Shown in pieces: positions 26,234-34,715 of a DNA stretch of 64,000 nucleotides. Source of the DNA: Clostridia bacterium (GTDB lineage Bacteria > Bacillota > Clostridia > Christensenellales > Aristaeellaceae). The translations under genes were made by a program, and so were the position numbers. Below the pieces are notes generated by a model. The model was not told where the DNA came from. It worked only from the letters and a program-made list of their open reading frames with translations, and ran no database searches. Numbering within the stretch: the stretch's first letter is position 1; each line of letters begins with the position of its first letter. The DNA lies in NCBI GenBank assembly GCA_017412715.1, contig JAFPWU010000008.1, positions 1 through 64,000 on the forward strand, written 5' to 3'.

Positions 26234-26411
26234 TGCGGAGAAGCTGACGCCCGCGATCAGAAGCAGCATCTGCACGGGGGAAAAAGCAGCGGGATTTCGG
26301 GAGAAGGAGACCGGAAAGTTCCGGGAGGTCATGCTCATTCGGGATGAAGGGGATCTGGAGAGCTTCCGGCGCGAGTACGGGATCAAAGGAGAGATTGAGG
26401 TCTTCTATTGA
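26193..26411 (+). CDS. Small conserved hypothetical protein
   Basis: A 72-residue basic, soluble protein. RSSICTGEKAAGFREKETGKF followed by EVMLIRDEGDLESF resembles a short family seen in Clostridia and often given misleading names; the function is unknown. The ATG at 26193 follows GGGGAGG at 26177-26183, and the gene overlaps the SRAP gene in another frame. A strong terminator follows. The upstream extension in this frame is not supported by a ribosome binding site. Confidence 0.65.
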   Translation: MKFFQKRGNNPSYDAEKLTPAIRSSICTGEKAAGFREKETGKFREVMLIRDEGDLESFRREYGIKGEIEVFY

Positions 26412-26432
26412 AATGGTTTTCAGTCAGAAAAC

Positions 26433-26470
26433 AATGAATCGGCGTTACCTGCGGTAAACGCCGATTCATT
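26433..26470. terminator. Strong bidirectional terminator
   Basis: A perfect 14-bp stem (26433-26446 with 26457-26470; core TGAATCGGCGTT) and a 10-base loop. A TTTT-containing stretch follows on the plus strand and AAAAC precedes it. It separates the convergent genes. Confidence 0.85.
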
Positions 26471-26507
26471 TTGGGCCGGAAGGCCACGGGTCGGAGAGGT
26501 TCCTCTC

Positions 26508-27035
26508 CTATGCTCTTTTCCTGTTCAGGATCTCGCCCCAGATGAATCCCCGGACAATTTCATTCCCGGGGAATGCGGGAATCTGCCCCGCCGTGGGACC
26601 GGCGCTTCCTTCTGGCTGCGGCATGACTGCCGGAGCGGGATGACAGGGATCCGTCCCCTCCGGAGAATCCTTCTGCAGGCTTCCGGAGAATATGGCGACA
26701 GGATCGTCATGACAGGGATCCGTTCCCTCCGGGATATCGACCCGCAGGCTGCCGGAAGGCCGGATGACGGGATCATCGCGGCGGGGATCCGGCCCGTTCA
26801 TGGAGGAGCTTCGCAGGCTGCCATGATCCATTTCCGGCTGCGGGTTCATTTCGGCAGGGGGAAGATCCCGGGAAGGCGGAGTGCCTTCGGCGCGATGGAT
26901 GCTATTTTTTTCCTTCCTGGCTGCCGGTTTGCTGACCGGGGAGGCTGAACCGGCCTGCTTTCCCCGCTTTTTTCGGGCGGAGGAAAGAGAGAAACAAATA
27001 ACCAGAAAGATCACAAGAGAGAGGAAATCTTCCAC
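26508..27035 (-). CDS. Single-pass membrane protein with a 23-residue tandem repeat
   Basis: A 175-residue protein. Residues 3-20 form a membrane helix (DFLSLVIFLVICFSLSS), followed by a basic anchor and a low-complexity, acidic, Pro/Ser-rich tail. Two complete copies and a partial one of a 23-residue repeat share the form DP-x-x-DDPV-x6-GSL-x3-D-x-PEGT. The start is GTG at 27035 with a strong GGAGGTGA site. It is 31 bp after floA, so it is probably part of the same mRNA. I do not recognise it; a partner of the flotillin membrane domain is a guess from position. Confidence 0.6.
   Translation of the reverse strand: MEDFLSLVIFLVICFSLSSARKKRGKQAGSASPVSKPAARKEKNSIHRAEGTPPSRDLPPAEMNPQPEMDHGSLRSSSMNGPDPRRDDPVIRPSGSLRVDIPEGTDPCHDDPVAIFSGSLQKDSPEGTDPCHPAPAVMPQPEGSAGPTAGQIPAFPGNEIVRGFIWGEILNRKRA
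26641..26821. repeat. 69-bp tandem repeat inside the floA-linked gene
   Basis: Copies begin at 26641, 26710 and 26779, the third partial. Each starts with (T/C)G(A/G)C(A/G)GGGATCC. The 69-bp period keeps the reading frame and gives the 23-residue protein repeat. Copies differ at many positions, so it is old or under weak constraint. Confidence 0.8.
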
Positions 27036-27066
27036 GGGATTTCACCTCCTTTGGCTGATGCCGGGC

Positions 27067-28068
27067 TTATTTCCGGGGCTGTGTTTCCGCAGGGGTGTTC
27101 TGCGGCGCGCTGGCCTTGGCGATGGATTCTCTCATTTCCGTATCCGCAATGGTGTTCTTCATGTTGTAATAATCCAGAACTCCCATTTTGCCGTCCCGAA
27201 GCGCGGAAGCCATGGCCTTGGGTACTTCTGCCTCCGCTTCCACCACCTTGGCCCGCATCTCCTGCACGGAGGCCTTCATTTCCTGCTCCCGGGCCACAGC
27301 CATGGCCCGGCGCTCTTCCGCCTTGGCCTGGGCGATCCGGCGATCCGCTTCCGCCTGATCCATCTGCAGCTGGGCGCCTACGTTTCGGCCGACGTCCACG
27401 TCCGCGATATCGATGGAAAGAATTTCATAGGCGGTTCCGGCATCCAGTCCCTTGCTCAGCACGGTACGGCTGATCAGGTCAGGATTCTCCAGCACTTCCT
27501 TGTGGGTTTCCGCGGAGCCGACGGTGGTGACGATGCCTTCGCCAACCCGGGCGATTACGGTTTCCTCCCCTGCGCCGCCAACCAGCCGCTCGATATTGGT
27601 CCGGACAGTGACCCGGGCCTTGGCCCGCAGTTCAATACCGTCCTTGGCGATGGCGGCGACGACCGGCGTTTCGATTACCTTGGGGGTTACGCTCATCTGG
27701 ACTGCCTGGAAAACATCCCGGCCTGCCAGGTCAATGGCGCAGGCCTTTTCAAATGCCATTTCAATGTTTGCCCGCTGGGCGGCGATGAGGGCGTTAATGA
27801 CCTTATCCACGTTGCCGCCTGCCAGGTAGTGGGTTTCCAGCTGGCTGATGGTCAGATCCAGACCGGCTTTCCGCGCTTTGATCAGGGGATAGACCAGCCG
27901 CTGGGGCTGAATCCGACGGATCCTCATGCCGACCAGGGTTCCGATGGAGATGTGCACGCCGCTGGCCAGGGAGGAAATCCACAGCCCCATGGGCACAAAA
28001 TGCAGAAATATCGCCAGAACCAGAAGGGCGACCACGATGATTACGGGAATCAGGACCATGCTTTCCAT
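27067..28068 (-). CDS. floA: Flotillin-like protein
   Basis: A 333-residue SPFH-family protein that organises functional membrane microdomains. An N-terminal hydrophobic hairpin (about 5-45) is followed by the SPFH domain with [16 protein letters not shown], and then an Ala/Glu-rich coiled coil ([17 protein letters not shown]). [20 protein letters not shown] is highly conserved in FloA. The start has GGAGG 9 bases upstream. It follows the NfeD gene, the normal arrangement, with a 153-bp gap in which I see no gene. Confidence 0.95.
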   Translation of the reverse strand: MESMVLIPVIIVVALLVLAIFLHFVPMGLWISSLASGVHISIGTLVGMRIRRIQPQRLVYPLIKARKAGLDLTISQLETHYLAGGNVDKVINALIAAQRANIEMAFEKACAIDLAGRDVFQAVQMSVTPKVIETPVVAAIAKDGIELRAKARVTVRTNIERLVGGAGEETVIARVGEGIVTTVGSAETHKEVLENPDLISRTVLSKGLDAGTAYEILSIDIADVDVGRNVGAQLQMDQAEADRRIAQAKAEERRAMAVAREQEMKASVQEMRAKVVEAEAEVPKAMASALRDGKMGVLDYYNMKNTIADTEMRESIAKASAPQNTPAETQPRK

Positions 28069-28221
28069 AACTTTTAACCTCCTTATGATTTTCAGACTTC
28101 AAGCGATATGCTCCCGCCGGATCGCGCCGCATCTTCGGAAACTCTCCTGAACGGGAACGGGTCGGGACGGAATCATATACAAGCGGCTTTTCCCTTCGGG
28201 ATCATCCCGGAGGCCGCAGGA

Positions 28222-28719
28222 TCAGCTCTCTGCGGGCCGCACCAGCACATGATTTCCCTCCGCGCCGGTTACACGGATTTTTGTACCTTTCTCCAGGAAT
28301 TCACCGCCGCTGGACGCGCTGACCCGGGAGCCGTTCAGCTCAACCTGACCCTCGGGACGCAGAGGCGTTGCCGCGGTGCCTTCCAGGCCGATCAGGGCTT
28401 CCAATGCCTTTCTGGTCTCGTCGCCATCCAGATGCTGGGCATCCTTCAGCACCAGCGGGCTCTTGCTTAATCTGCCCTTCATGGCGCTTCGATAGGAAAG
28501 GAAGACCGCCAGACCGATGAGCGCAAGCACCGCCAGGGTGAATATTACGGCAGGAACCAGGCCGTAATGAATCCAGACCTGGTTGACCGCCAGCACCTCA
28601 AGCACGATCCCCAGAAAACCGGCTATGCCGAATCCGGGCATAAAGGCTTCCGCAAGCAGAAGTCCGAATCCGGCCAGAAAGAACAGTATCAGAGGTAGAT
28701 TGCTGCTAAGAAAATCCAA
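28222..28719 (-). CDS. NfeD-family membrane protein
   Basis: A 165-residue protein with three or four membrane helices (residues about 8-80) and a C-terminal OB-fold NfeD domain (about 105-162; GLEGTAATPLRPEGQVELNGSRVSA). NfeD partners of flotillin are thought to stabilise or act in membrane microdomains. It lacks the ClpP-like protease domain found in long NfeD proteins. It heads the nfeD-floA transcription unit. Confidence 0.9.
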   Translation of the reverse strand: MDFLSSNLPLILFFLAGFGLLLAEAFMPGFGIAGFLGIVLEVLAVNQVWIHYGLVPAVIFTLAVLALIGLAVFLSYRSAMKGRLSKSPLVLKDAQHLDGDETRKALEALIGLEGTAATPLRPEGQVELNGSRVSASSGGEFLEKGTKIRVTGAEGNHVLVRPAES

Positions 28720-28792
28720 GGGTTATGCCTCCTTTCGTTTTCTGATGATGCAAGTTTAACAGGAAAAAGAGGGATTGTACAGTATCAATCCG

Positions 28793-28816
28793 GCAAAATA
28801 GTCAGGACTATTTTGC
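28793..28816. repeat. 24-bp palindrome between divergent genes
   Basis: GCAAAATAGTC and its exact reverse complement GACTATTTTGC are separated by only AG. It sits between divergent nfeD (start 28719) and the fucosidase promoter (-35 at 28872). The geometry suits a dimeric repressor or activator site more than a terminator, since no transcript is expected to end here. Confidence 0.75.
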
Positions 28817-28871
28817 GCAGCAGGCGCCTTTCGCCGCGTGTTCCTCCTGAGAGGGAAGGGAAAAGTTCAGT

Positions 28872-28900
28872 TTGCAGGTCAATCCGAGGCATGGTATAAT
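28872..28900 (+). promoter_or_regulatory. Sigma-A-type promoter for the fucosidase gene
   Basis: TTGCAG (28872-28877), a 17-bp spacer, and a perfect TATAAT (28895-28900). A leader of about 100 bases precedes the start codon at 29007. Confidence 0.75.
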
Positions 28901-29006
28901 AAATGAAAAATTGAGAATCCGGATCTTTCGGAGAGCCTGAGGGAAGCGATAGGATCGGAAAGGATCTTGAGCCTTTTGTTCCGCGCGCAGGCGCCGAGGA
29001 GCGCTC

Positions 29007-30428
29007 ATGCCCGAAGGGGAGCCGGCGAAGGGAAAGAAAGGGAAACAAGTGACAGATTTTTTGGCTCAGGCGGCCAGGGTCAGACCTTCCGGGCGGCAGC
29101 TGGCATGGTATGAGCTGGGTTCATACGCCTTTGTTCACTTCGGGGTCAACACCTATACGGATCGGGAGTGGGGAGACGGCACCGAGCCCGAGTCCATTTT
29201 CCGTCCGGAAAAGCTGGACTGCGACCAATGGGTGTCGGCGGTTAAAGCCGCGGGCATGAAGGGGATCGTCCTGACCGCAAAGCACCATGACGGGTTCTGC
29301 CTGTGGCCCTCCGCCTTCACGGAGCATTCGGTGAAGAATTCCCCGGGATGTCCCGATGTGGTGCGGGCCTGTGCCGAGGCCTGCAGCCGGGGCGGGATCA
29401 GATTCGGATTCTACCTGTCGCCCTGGGACAGGAACAGTCCCCTCTACGGGACGGAGGAATACAATAATTATTTCTGCGCGCAGCTGGAGGAGCTGCTGAC
29501 CGGATACGGGCCCATTTTCTGCGTATGGTTTGACAATGCCTGCGGAGAAGGCCCAAACGGAAAGAAGCAGATCTATGATTTTGAACGGTATATCGCGCTG
29601 ATCCGGAAGCACCAGCCCCAGGCGGTGATCTTCAACGATTTCGGCCCGGATATCCGATGGTGCGGCAACGAGGCGGGAAAACCCCGGCGGTCCGAATGGG
29701 CAGTGGTGCCCGGGGAGCTCTGCAAATATGCCCGGCTGCAGACGGGACCTGGCCCCCTGGCCGGGGAGAGCTCCCTGGATTATCTGTACAATACGGACGA
29801 GACCATGGGAGAGTTGCCGACGATTTTACGTTCCCGGGGGCTGGTGTTCACTCCGGCGGAAATCAATACATCCATCCGGCCGGGCTGGTTCTGGCACGAG
29901 CAGGAGGAACCGAAGGAGCTGGAGACCCTGTTCCGCATCTGGCTGACCAGCGTAGGGGGGAATGCCTGCCTCCACCTGAATGTTCCGCCCAATCGGGAGG
30001 GTCTGGTGGATCCCCGGGATGCGAGGCGTCTGGCGGAGCTGGGGGAGCTGCTGCGAAGGGAATTCGGCAGGCCGGTTTATCCCCGGGTGACTGGGGACTT
30101 TACCTATGCCTCCCAGCCGGTGTACAGCCTGCAGCTGGAGGAAGCGCCTGGAGAAATCCGGTATGTGGAACTGAAGGAAGATCTGGCGGAGGGCCAGCGG
30201 ATTGAGAGCTTCCAGATCGAAGCCCGGGGGGAGGACGGCAGACGGTTCCCGCTGTACCAGGGAACGACCGTCGGTTACCGGAAAATCTGTCCGCTGAGGG
30301 ATCCCTTTACCGGTCAGAATCCTCTGACCAGAACCTTTGACCGACGGATTCCGTCCCTCCAGGTTCGGATTACCGCCGCCAGGGGAGAGGTCAGAATGAA
30401 GGATCCGATTCTTTACGCCGTTCCCTGA
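29007..30428 (+). CDS. Alpha-L-fucosidase (GH29)
   Basis: A 473-residue cytoplasmic GH29 enzyme. LAWYELGSYAFVHFGVNTYTD is typical of the family start, followed by IVLTAKHHDGFCLWPSAFTEH, in which the His residues bind the substrate, and FGFYLSPWDR. FCVWFDNACGEG contains the catalytic nucleophile Asp. The sequence resembles the B subfamily, which often acts on alpha-1,3/1,4-linked fucose in blood-group type structures; the linkage is not certain. There is no signal peptide, so it would act on imported oligosaccharide. The ATG at 29007 follows GAGGAG. Confidence 0.9.
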   Translation: MPEGEPAKGKKGKQVTDFLAQAARVRPSGRQLAWYELGSYAFVHFGVNTYTDREWGDGTEPESIFRPEKLDCDQWVSAVKAAGMKGIVLTAKHHDGFCLWPSAFTEHSVKNSPGCPDVVRACAEACSRGGIRFGFYLSPWDRNSPLYGTEEYNNYFCAQLEELLTGYGPIFCVWFDNACGEGPNGKKQIYDFERYIALIRKHQPQAVIFNDFGPDIRWCGNEAGKPRRSEWAVVPGELCKYARLQTGPGPLAGESSLDYLYNTDETMGELPTILRSRGLVFTPAEINTSIRPGWFWHEQEEPKELETLFRIWLTSVGGNACLHLNVPPNREGLVDPRDARRLAELGELLRREFGRPVYPRVTGDFTYASQPVYSLQLEEAPGEIRYVELKEDLAEGQRIESFQIEARGEDGRRFPLYQGTTVGYRKICPLRDPFTGQNPLTRTFDRRIPSLQVRITAARGEVRMKDPILYAVP

Positions 30429-30541
30429 GCAAAGAGGGGAACAGCCGGAAAAAAACAAAGCAGTATTTCCTTAGAAATGAAAACAGAGTGCAGCTGACAG
30501 CTTTGTTTGTCTGCGCTTATGAAGGAGCCTGGAAGTATCGT

Positions 30542-31396
30542 ATGAGCAACAGAAAAAAAGAACTATTCCTGGCCTACGGCCAGATTCTGCTGGGCTGCGT
30601 GATTGGCGCGGCCGCCTATCCCGCTTTTCTGATTCCCAACAGCATTGCTCCGGGGGGCGTGACCGGCGTCGCAACCATCCTGAATCATCTTTTCCAATGG
30701 CCGGTGGGTACGGTTTCCCTGACGCTGAACATTCCGCTGTTTATCATCGGCTACCGCAGCATGGGAAGAATCTTTGCCTTTCGGAGCCTGATCGCGACCA
30801 TGCTCTTCTCTCTGCTGATTGATATTCTGCCGCTGAGACCGGTCAGCGGAGATCCCCTGCTGGGCACGCTCTTCGGAGGCGTGGTGCTCGGCCTTGGACT
30901 GGGGCTGATCCTTCGGGGCGGCGCAACCACCGGCGGCACGGACATGATCGCAAGGATGGTTCATCGCCGTTTCCCGTTCATCACAGTCGGCGCCTTTCTT
31001 TTCGCCCTGGATTTCCTGGTGGTCGCTGCTGCCGGGCTGTTGATGGGAACTTCAGAGGCGCTGTACGCGCTGATCAATATTTATGTCTCATCCAGGGTCA
31101 TCGACGCGGTGATGGTAGGCTTCGGCGGAAATAAGGCCTGCTTCATTATGTCCAAAGCCTGGGCTTCCGTAACAGAAAGAATCATGGAGGAGATGGGGCG
31201 GGGAGTCACCCATCTGTCCGCCCGCGGGGCTTATACCGGAACAGAGCAGCCGATGGTGCTGTGCGTGATCTCCCGTCAGGAAGTAACCGCCATTAAGCGG
31301 ATCGTGCGGGAGGAGGACGAGAATGCCTTCATGTTTATCTCCGAAGCCCATGAGGCACTGGGAGAAGGCTTTTCCCGCCTGGACGCGGAGGAATGA
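30542..31396 (+). CDS. YitT-family membrane protein
   Basis: A 284-residue protein with about six membrane helices in its N-terminal DUF161 domain (PNSIAPGGVTGVATI, GGATTGGTDMIARM) and a soluble C-terminal DUF2179 domain (CVISRQEVTAIKRIVREED). The function of this widespread family is not established; transport has been proposed. I start at the ATG at 30542, with GGAAG just upstream; a longer GTG-started form at 30488 would add 18 residues without support. Confidence 0.85.
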   Translation: MSNRKKELFLAYGQILLGCVIGAAAYPAFLIPNSIAPGGVTGVATILNHLFQWPVGTVSLTLNIPLFIIGYRSMGRIFAFRSLIATMLFSLLIDILPLRPVSGDPLLGTLFGGVVLGLGLGLILRGGATTGGTDMIARMVHRRFPFITVGAFLFALDFLVVAAAGLLMGTSEALYALINIYVSSRVIDAVMVGFGGNKACFIMSKAWASVTERIMEEMGRGVTHLSARGAYTGTEQPMVLCVISRQEVTAIKRIVREEDENAFMFISEAHEALGEGFSRLDAEE

Positions 31397-31511
31397 AGGG
31401 AAACGGATTGCTTTTCTGCGGACTTTCTGGTAAAAAGGACAGGAAGAAGACGTCGTTCCGATGAATTGGAATCGGCCTGATGAATGACGCGAAAAGAATG
31501 GAGGAAACACC

Positions 31512-32813
31512 ATGGCCTTGCATGTGATGGAAGAAGCCAACCGCTGTCTGCAATGTAAAAAGCCCCGCTGCCAGGAAGGATGTCCGATTCACACTCCGGT
31601 GCCCGACGCGATCAGGCTGCTGAAAGAGGGCAGGCTGAATGAGGCGGGCTGGATGCTGTTTGAAAACAATCCGCTGACAACGATCTGCGCCCTGGTCTGC
31701 AACCACGAAAAACAGTGCGAAGGCCACTGCGTGCGGGGAATCAAGGATGCACCGGTCCATTTTTCCATTATCGAGAGCTATATTTCCACGACCTACGCCA
31801 ACCAGATGGTCAAGGGCCCCGCTCCTTCCAACGGGAGAAAGGCGGCCGTGATCGGCGCGGGCCCTGCGGGGCTCACCGTCGCGATTATTCTGGCCCGGTA
31901 CGGTTACGGCGTCACCATTTTCGACAGCCGGGATAAAATCGGGGGCGTGCTGCGGTATGGAATCCCGGATTTCCGGCTGCCCGACTCCGTGCTGGATGAT
32001 ATGGCGTACCGGCATCTGGAGCTGAAGGGGATCCGGTTCCGCCCGAACACCTATATCGGAAGCGCGATTACCATCGATGATCTGTTCCGGGACGGGTACC
32101 AGAGCGTATTCGTGGGTGCCGGCCTCTGGAAACCCAGGAAGCTGAATATCCGGGGGGAAAGCCTGGGACATGTGAGCTATGCCATCAATTATCTTGCCAA
32201 TCCGGCCGCGTTCAGGCTGGGAGAACGCATTATGGTGATCGGCACCGGAAACAGCGCCATGGACTGCGCCCGTACCGCAGTCCGCCACGGCGCGAGGTAT
32301 GTTTCCTGCGTGAATCTCACCGATACGCTCACGGCCAGTCAGTATGAAAGCAGCTACGCGAAGCTGGAAGGCGTGAATTTTATTTACAATAAATGTACGC
32401 TGGAAATCCGCGAGGACGGCGTGATTCTTGCCGACAGTCAGATCGATGAAGCGGGCAGGATCTCTCCGGTGCCGGGTACGGAAAAGCTGTATCCATGCAC
32501 GGGAGTGATTATTGCCGTGAGCCAGGGTGCAGAAAGCAATCTGGTGACGACGACCAGAAATATCGACACCGGTAAATCGGGTCTCCTGACCGTGGACGAG
32601 GACGGCCATACCAGCCGCCCCGGCGTCTTCGCGGCCGGCGATGCCGCCAGCGGGGCCCGCACGGTGGTGGAAGCGGTAGCCAACAGCAAACGGGTAGCCG
32701 AAGCCATGCATGAATACATGCAGACGCTGCCACTGCCGATCGTCACCGATTATCCGGATGCTCCTGTCATGGAGACCGTGGAAGCGGCGGCCCAGGCGGA
32801 GCAGGTTCTGTAG
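31512..32813 (+). CDS. GltD-like NAD(P)-dependent flavoprotein oxidoreductase, stand-alone
   Basis: A 433-residue member of the glutamate synthase small-subunit family. Two cysteine groups near the N-terminus (CLQCKKPRCQEGCPIHTPVP and CALVCNHEKQCEGHC) should bind 4Fe-4S clusters. An FAD loop (VIGAGPAGLTVAI) and an NAD(P) loop (MVIGTGNSAMDCA) follow, and GVFAAGDAASGARTVVEA closes the FAD site. It is a paralogue of the gene at 58075 but has no NfnA-like partner beside it. Electron transfer between NAD(P)H and another protein is expected; the partner is unknown. Confidence 0.85.
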   Translation: MALHVMEEANRCLQCKKPRCQEGCPIHTPVPDAIRLLKEGRLNEAGWMLFENNPLTTICALVCNHEKQCEGHCVRGIKDAPVHFSIIESYISTTYANQMVKGPAPSNGRKAAVIGAGPAGLTVAIILARYGYGVTIFDSRDKIGGVLRYGIPDFRLPDSVLDDMAYRHLELKGIRFRPNTYIGSAITIDDLFRDGYQSVFVGAGLWKPRKLNIRGESLGHVSYAINYLANPAAFRLGERIMVIGTGNSAMDCARTAVRHGARYVSCVNLTDTLTASQYESSYAKLEGVNFIYNKCTLEIREDGVILADSQIDEAGRISPVPGTEKLYPCTGVIIAVSQGAESNLVTTTRNIDTGKSGLLTVDEDGHTSRPGVFAAGDAASGARTVVEAVANSKRVAEAMHEYMQTLPLPIVTDYPDAPVMETVEAAAQAEQVL

Positions 32814-32974
32814 GGGAACGCTGGTTTGTTCCGTCCCGGCCGTTCTCCTTCTTCGAGCAGGCCGGGCAGGTTAAGCCCCTGGTCAGGAGATGCCTGCCGA
32901 AATAACACTTATTCAGCAGCTCCTGCGGAATGGATGACAGGGGACAAAAGGCTGATGATATGGAAGGGCCAGCC

Positions 32975-33520
32975 ATGGACAGAGGGCAGAAGAATAGACC
33001 TGATCTGAAAAATCACGGGTGGCAAAGCAATCAGGCGCGTTTTATTACAACGCTTCTGACAGTTGCGGTCATGGTGATGATCTTTATGCTTTCTACGGAG
33101 GATGCAAATCGCTCCAATGAAACGAGCGGAGTTTTCAGCCGGATTGTGCTGAAAGTGATTTCACCGGGGTACGAACAGCTGCCGCCGGATCGGCAGGAGG
33201 CGCTTTTCAATTCCGTGCAGAACGTGATCCGGAAGTGCGCGCACTTTTCAGAATATGCGCTGCTCGGACTGGCGCTCCGCCTGTGCCTGGAAAGCTGGTT
33301 CGGGCCGGGGCCGCGGAAGGAATGCGGCGCATGGAGCTGGGCGGGCGGTACGCTGTACGCCTGTACGGATGAGCTGCACCAGATGCTGGTGGACGGCAGA
33401 AGCGGCCAGGTGAGGGACGTCATGATCGACAGCTCAGGCGTGCTTTTTGGAACGGTCCTGGCTGTCCTGCTGATCAGAAAAACATGGAAGGAAAACCCCG
33501 CGCCGACGGAAGAGGGCTGA
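32975..33520 (+). CDS. VanZ-family membrane protein
   Basis: About 181 residues from the ATG at 32975, with GGAAGGG 6-8 bases upstream. Earlier in-frame ATGs at 32930 and 32960 are possible. Three or four membrane helices are seen. VQNVIRKCAHFSEYALLGLAL and TDELHQMLVDGRSGQVRDVMIDSSG match the conserved core of VanZ-like proteins. Named after a teicoplanin-resistance protein, most members have no known role. It converges with the ABC permease gene. Confidence 0.8.
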   Translation: MDRGQKNRPDLKNHGWQSNQARFITTLLTVAVMVMIFMLSTEDANRSNETSGVFSRIVLKVISPGYEQLPPDRQEALFNSVQNVIRKCAHFSEYALLGLALRLCLESWFGPGPRKECGAWSWAGGTLYACTDELHQMLVDGRSGQVRDVMIDSSGVLFGTVLAVLLIRKTWKENPAPTEEG

Positions 33521-33533
33521 GCCTGTTTTCAGG

Positions 33534-34715
33534 CTACCGTTTATCCTTGTCGATCAGCTCCAGGGACAGGGTGGCCAGGAAGGCAAAGAAGAGAATAAAG
33601 AGACCCAGAACCATCCAGTTGCCCAGAATATTCCCCCGCGTCCGGGCATAGTCTTCATTATAGGCTGCTTCTGCAGTTTTCTGCTGAACCAGCGCTTTGA
33701 CCTTTTCCTCCCCGAAAATGTCGAACACATCTCTCAGCGTAAAGCTGACCGTAAAGGTCTGATCCCTTTCTTCATTCAGGGCTTCGCTGCTTTTCAGGGC
33801 ATCCAGCAGGGGCCCGAGCCTGAGGGTGCGGGCTTCCGCATCTTCCGCCGGGATTTCTTCTGAACCATCCTCCGAAGAAGCAGGACTCAGAATTACCGCA
33901 TCCCGGTATTTTTCCACCCCGGGGCTGTCCAGCAGATCCAGCACCTGGCCCAGGGTGAAGGTGCCGCCCATTTCCTTGTCCCGCATACCGGAGAGCGTAT
34001 TCCAGGCGGTTACCATGGGCAGCTCGTTATATCCGCTCTGGGCGGCAAGGGTCTGAATGCCGTAATTGGAGATGGTAAAATTGGACAGTGGCTGACTCCA
34101 TGCAGGCAGGGGAATGACGCCGCCGGAGAAAACCAGCTGGAAGATCAGTACAAAGGGCATGACGGTCATGGCGCCGGTAGTGGTGTGGGAAACACTGGAA
34201 ATAAACAGGCTGAGCATGTCCGCCGCATAGGAGACCAGCAGCATGGTGATGCCGATATCCAGCACCATCAAAGGTGTCATGAAGCCCTCTAACGGGAAGG
34301 GAACCCCCAGGAGCACAAGCACATAGATGGACAGCCCGGTCTGAAGCAGGCAGAGCATCAGCTGGTAGAGCATGTGGGCACAGATATAGGAGGAAACATG
34401 CATCCCGGAACGGTGCTCCCGTTTCACAATGCCTCTCTCCCTGCAGATGGACTGGATGGAGTTGAAGCATCCGTTCCAGATGGCCACACAGGTCAGGGCA
34501 AAGGCGCCGATCAGGCTGCCTTCCATATTGATAAAGAAGCGATTCCGGATGACCATGCCCACCAGCCCCGCAATGATGGCAGCCATGGGCAGGACCTTCC
34601 AGTCATTCTCACTGATAAAAAAGCGAAGCTGCTTTCCAAGGTAAATACCGATCTGGCTGAACCTGCCCGAGTGATGAATCCGGCGGGTTCTTTTTGCTGT
34701 TCTTTCCTCAGCCAT
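33534..34715 (-). CDS. ABC-2 type (ABCG-like) transporter permease
   Basis: A 393-residue membrane protein with about six helices. CRERGIVKREHRSGMHVSSYICAHM is typical of the ABCG/ABC-2 permease core. A soluble region of about 100 residues (roughly 235-345), rich in Glu, Asp and Ser, lies before the last helix, as expected for an extracytoplasmic loop. Its start overlaps the stop of the ATPase gene by 8 bp, so the pair makes one transporter. ABCG-type systems usually export lipids, peptides or drugs; the substrate is unknown. Confidence 0.85.
   Translation of the reverse strand: MAEERTAKRTRRIHHSGRFSQIGIYLGKQLRFFISENDWKVLPMAAIIAGLVGMVIRNRFFINMEGSLIGAFALTCVAIWNGCFNSIQSICRERGIVKREHRSGMHVSSYICAHMLYQLMLCLLQTGLSIYVLVLLGVPFPLEGFMTPLMVLDIGITMLLVSYAADMLSLFISSVSHTTTGAMTVMPFVLIFQLVFSGGVIPLPAWSQPLSNFTISNYGIQTLAAQSGYNELPMVTAWNTLSGMRDKEMGGTFTLGQVLDLLDSPGVEKYRDAVILSPASSEDGSEEIPAEDAEARTLRLGPLLDALKSSEALNEERDQTFTVSFTLRDVFDIFGEEKVKALVQQKTAEAAYNEDYARTRGNILGNWMVLGLFILFFAFLATLSLELIDKDKR

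Noticed and set aside
33520..33535. AGCCTG/CAGGCT hairpin between convergent VanZ and permease genes
   Set aside because: Only a 6-bp stem with no T tract; too weak to call a terminator.
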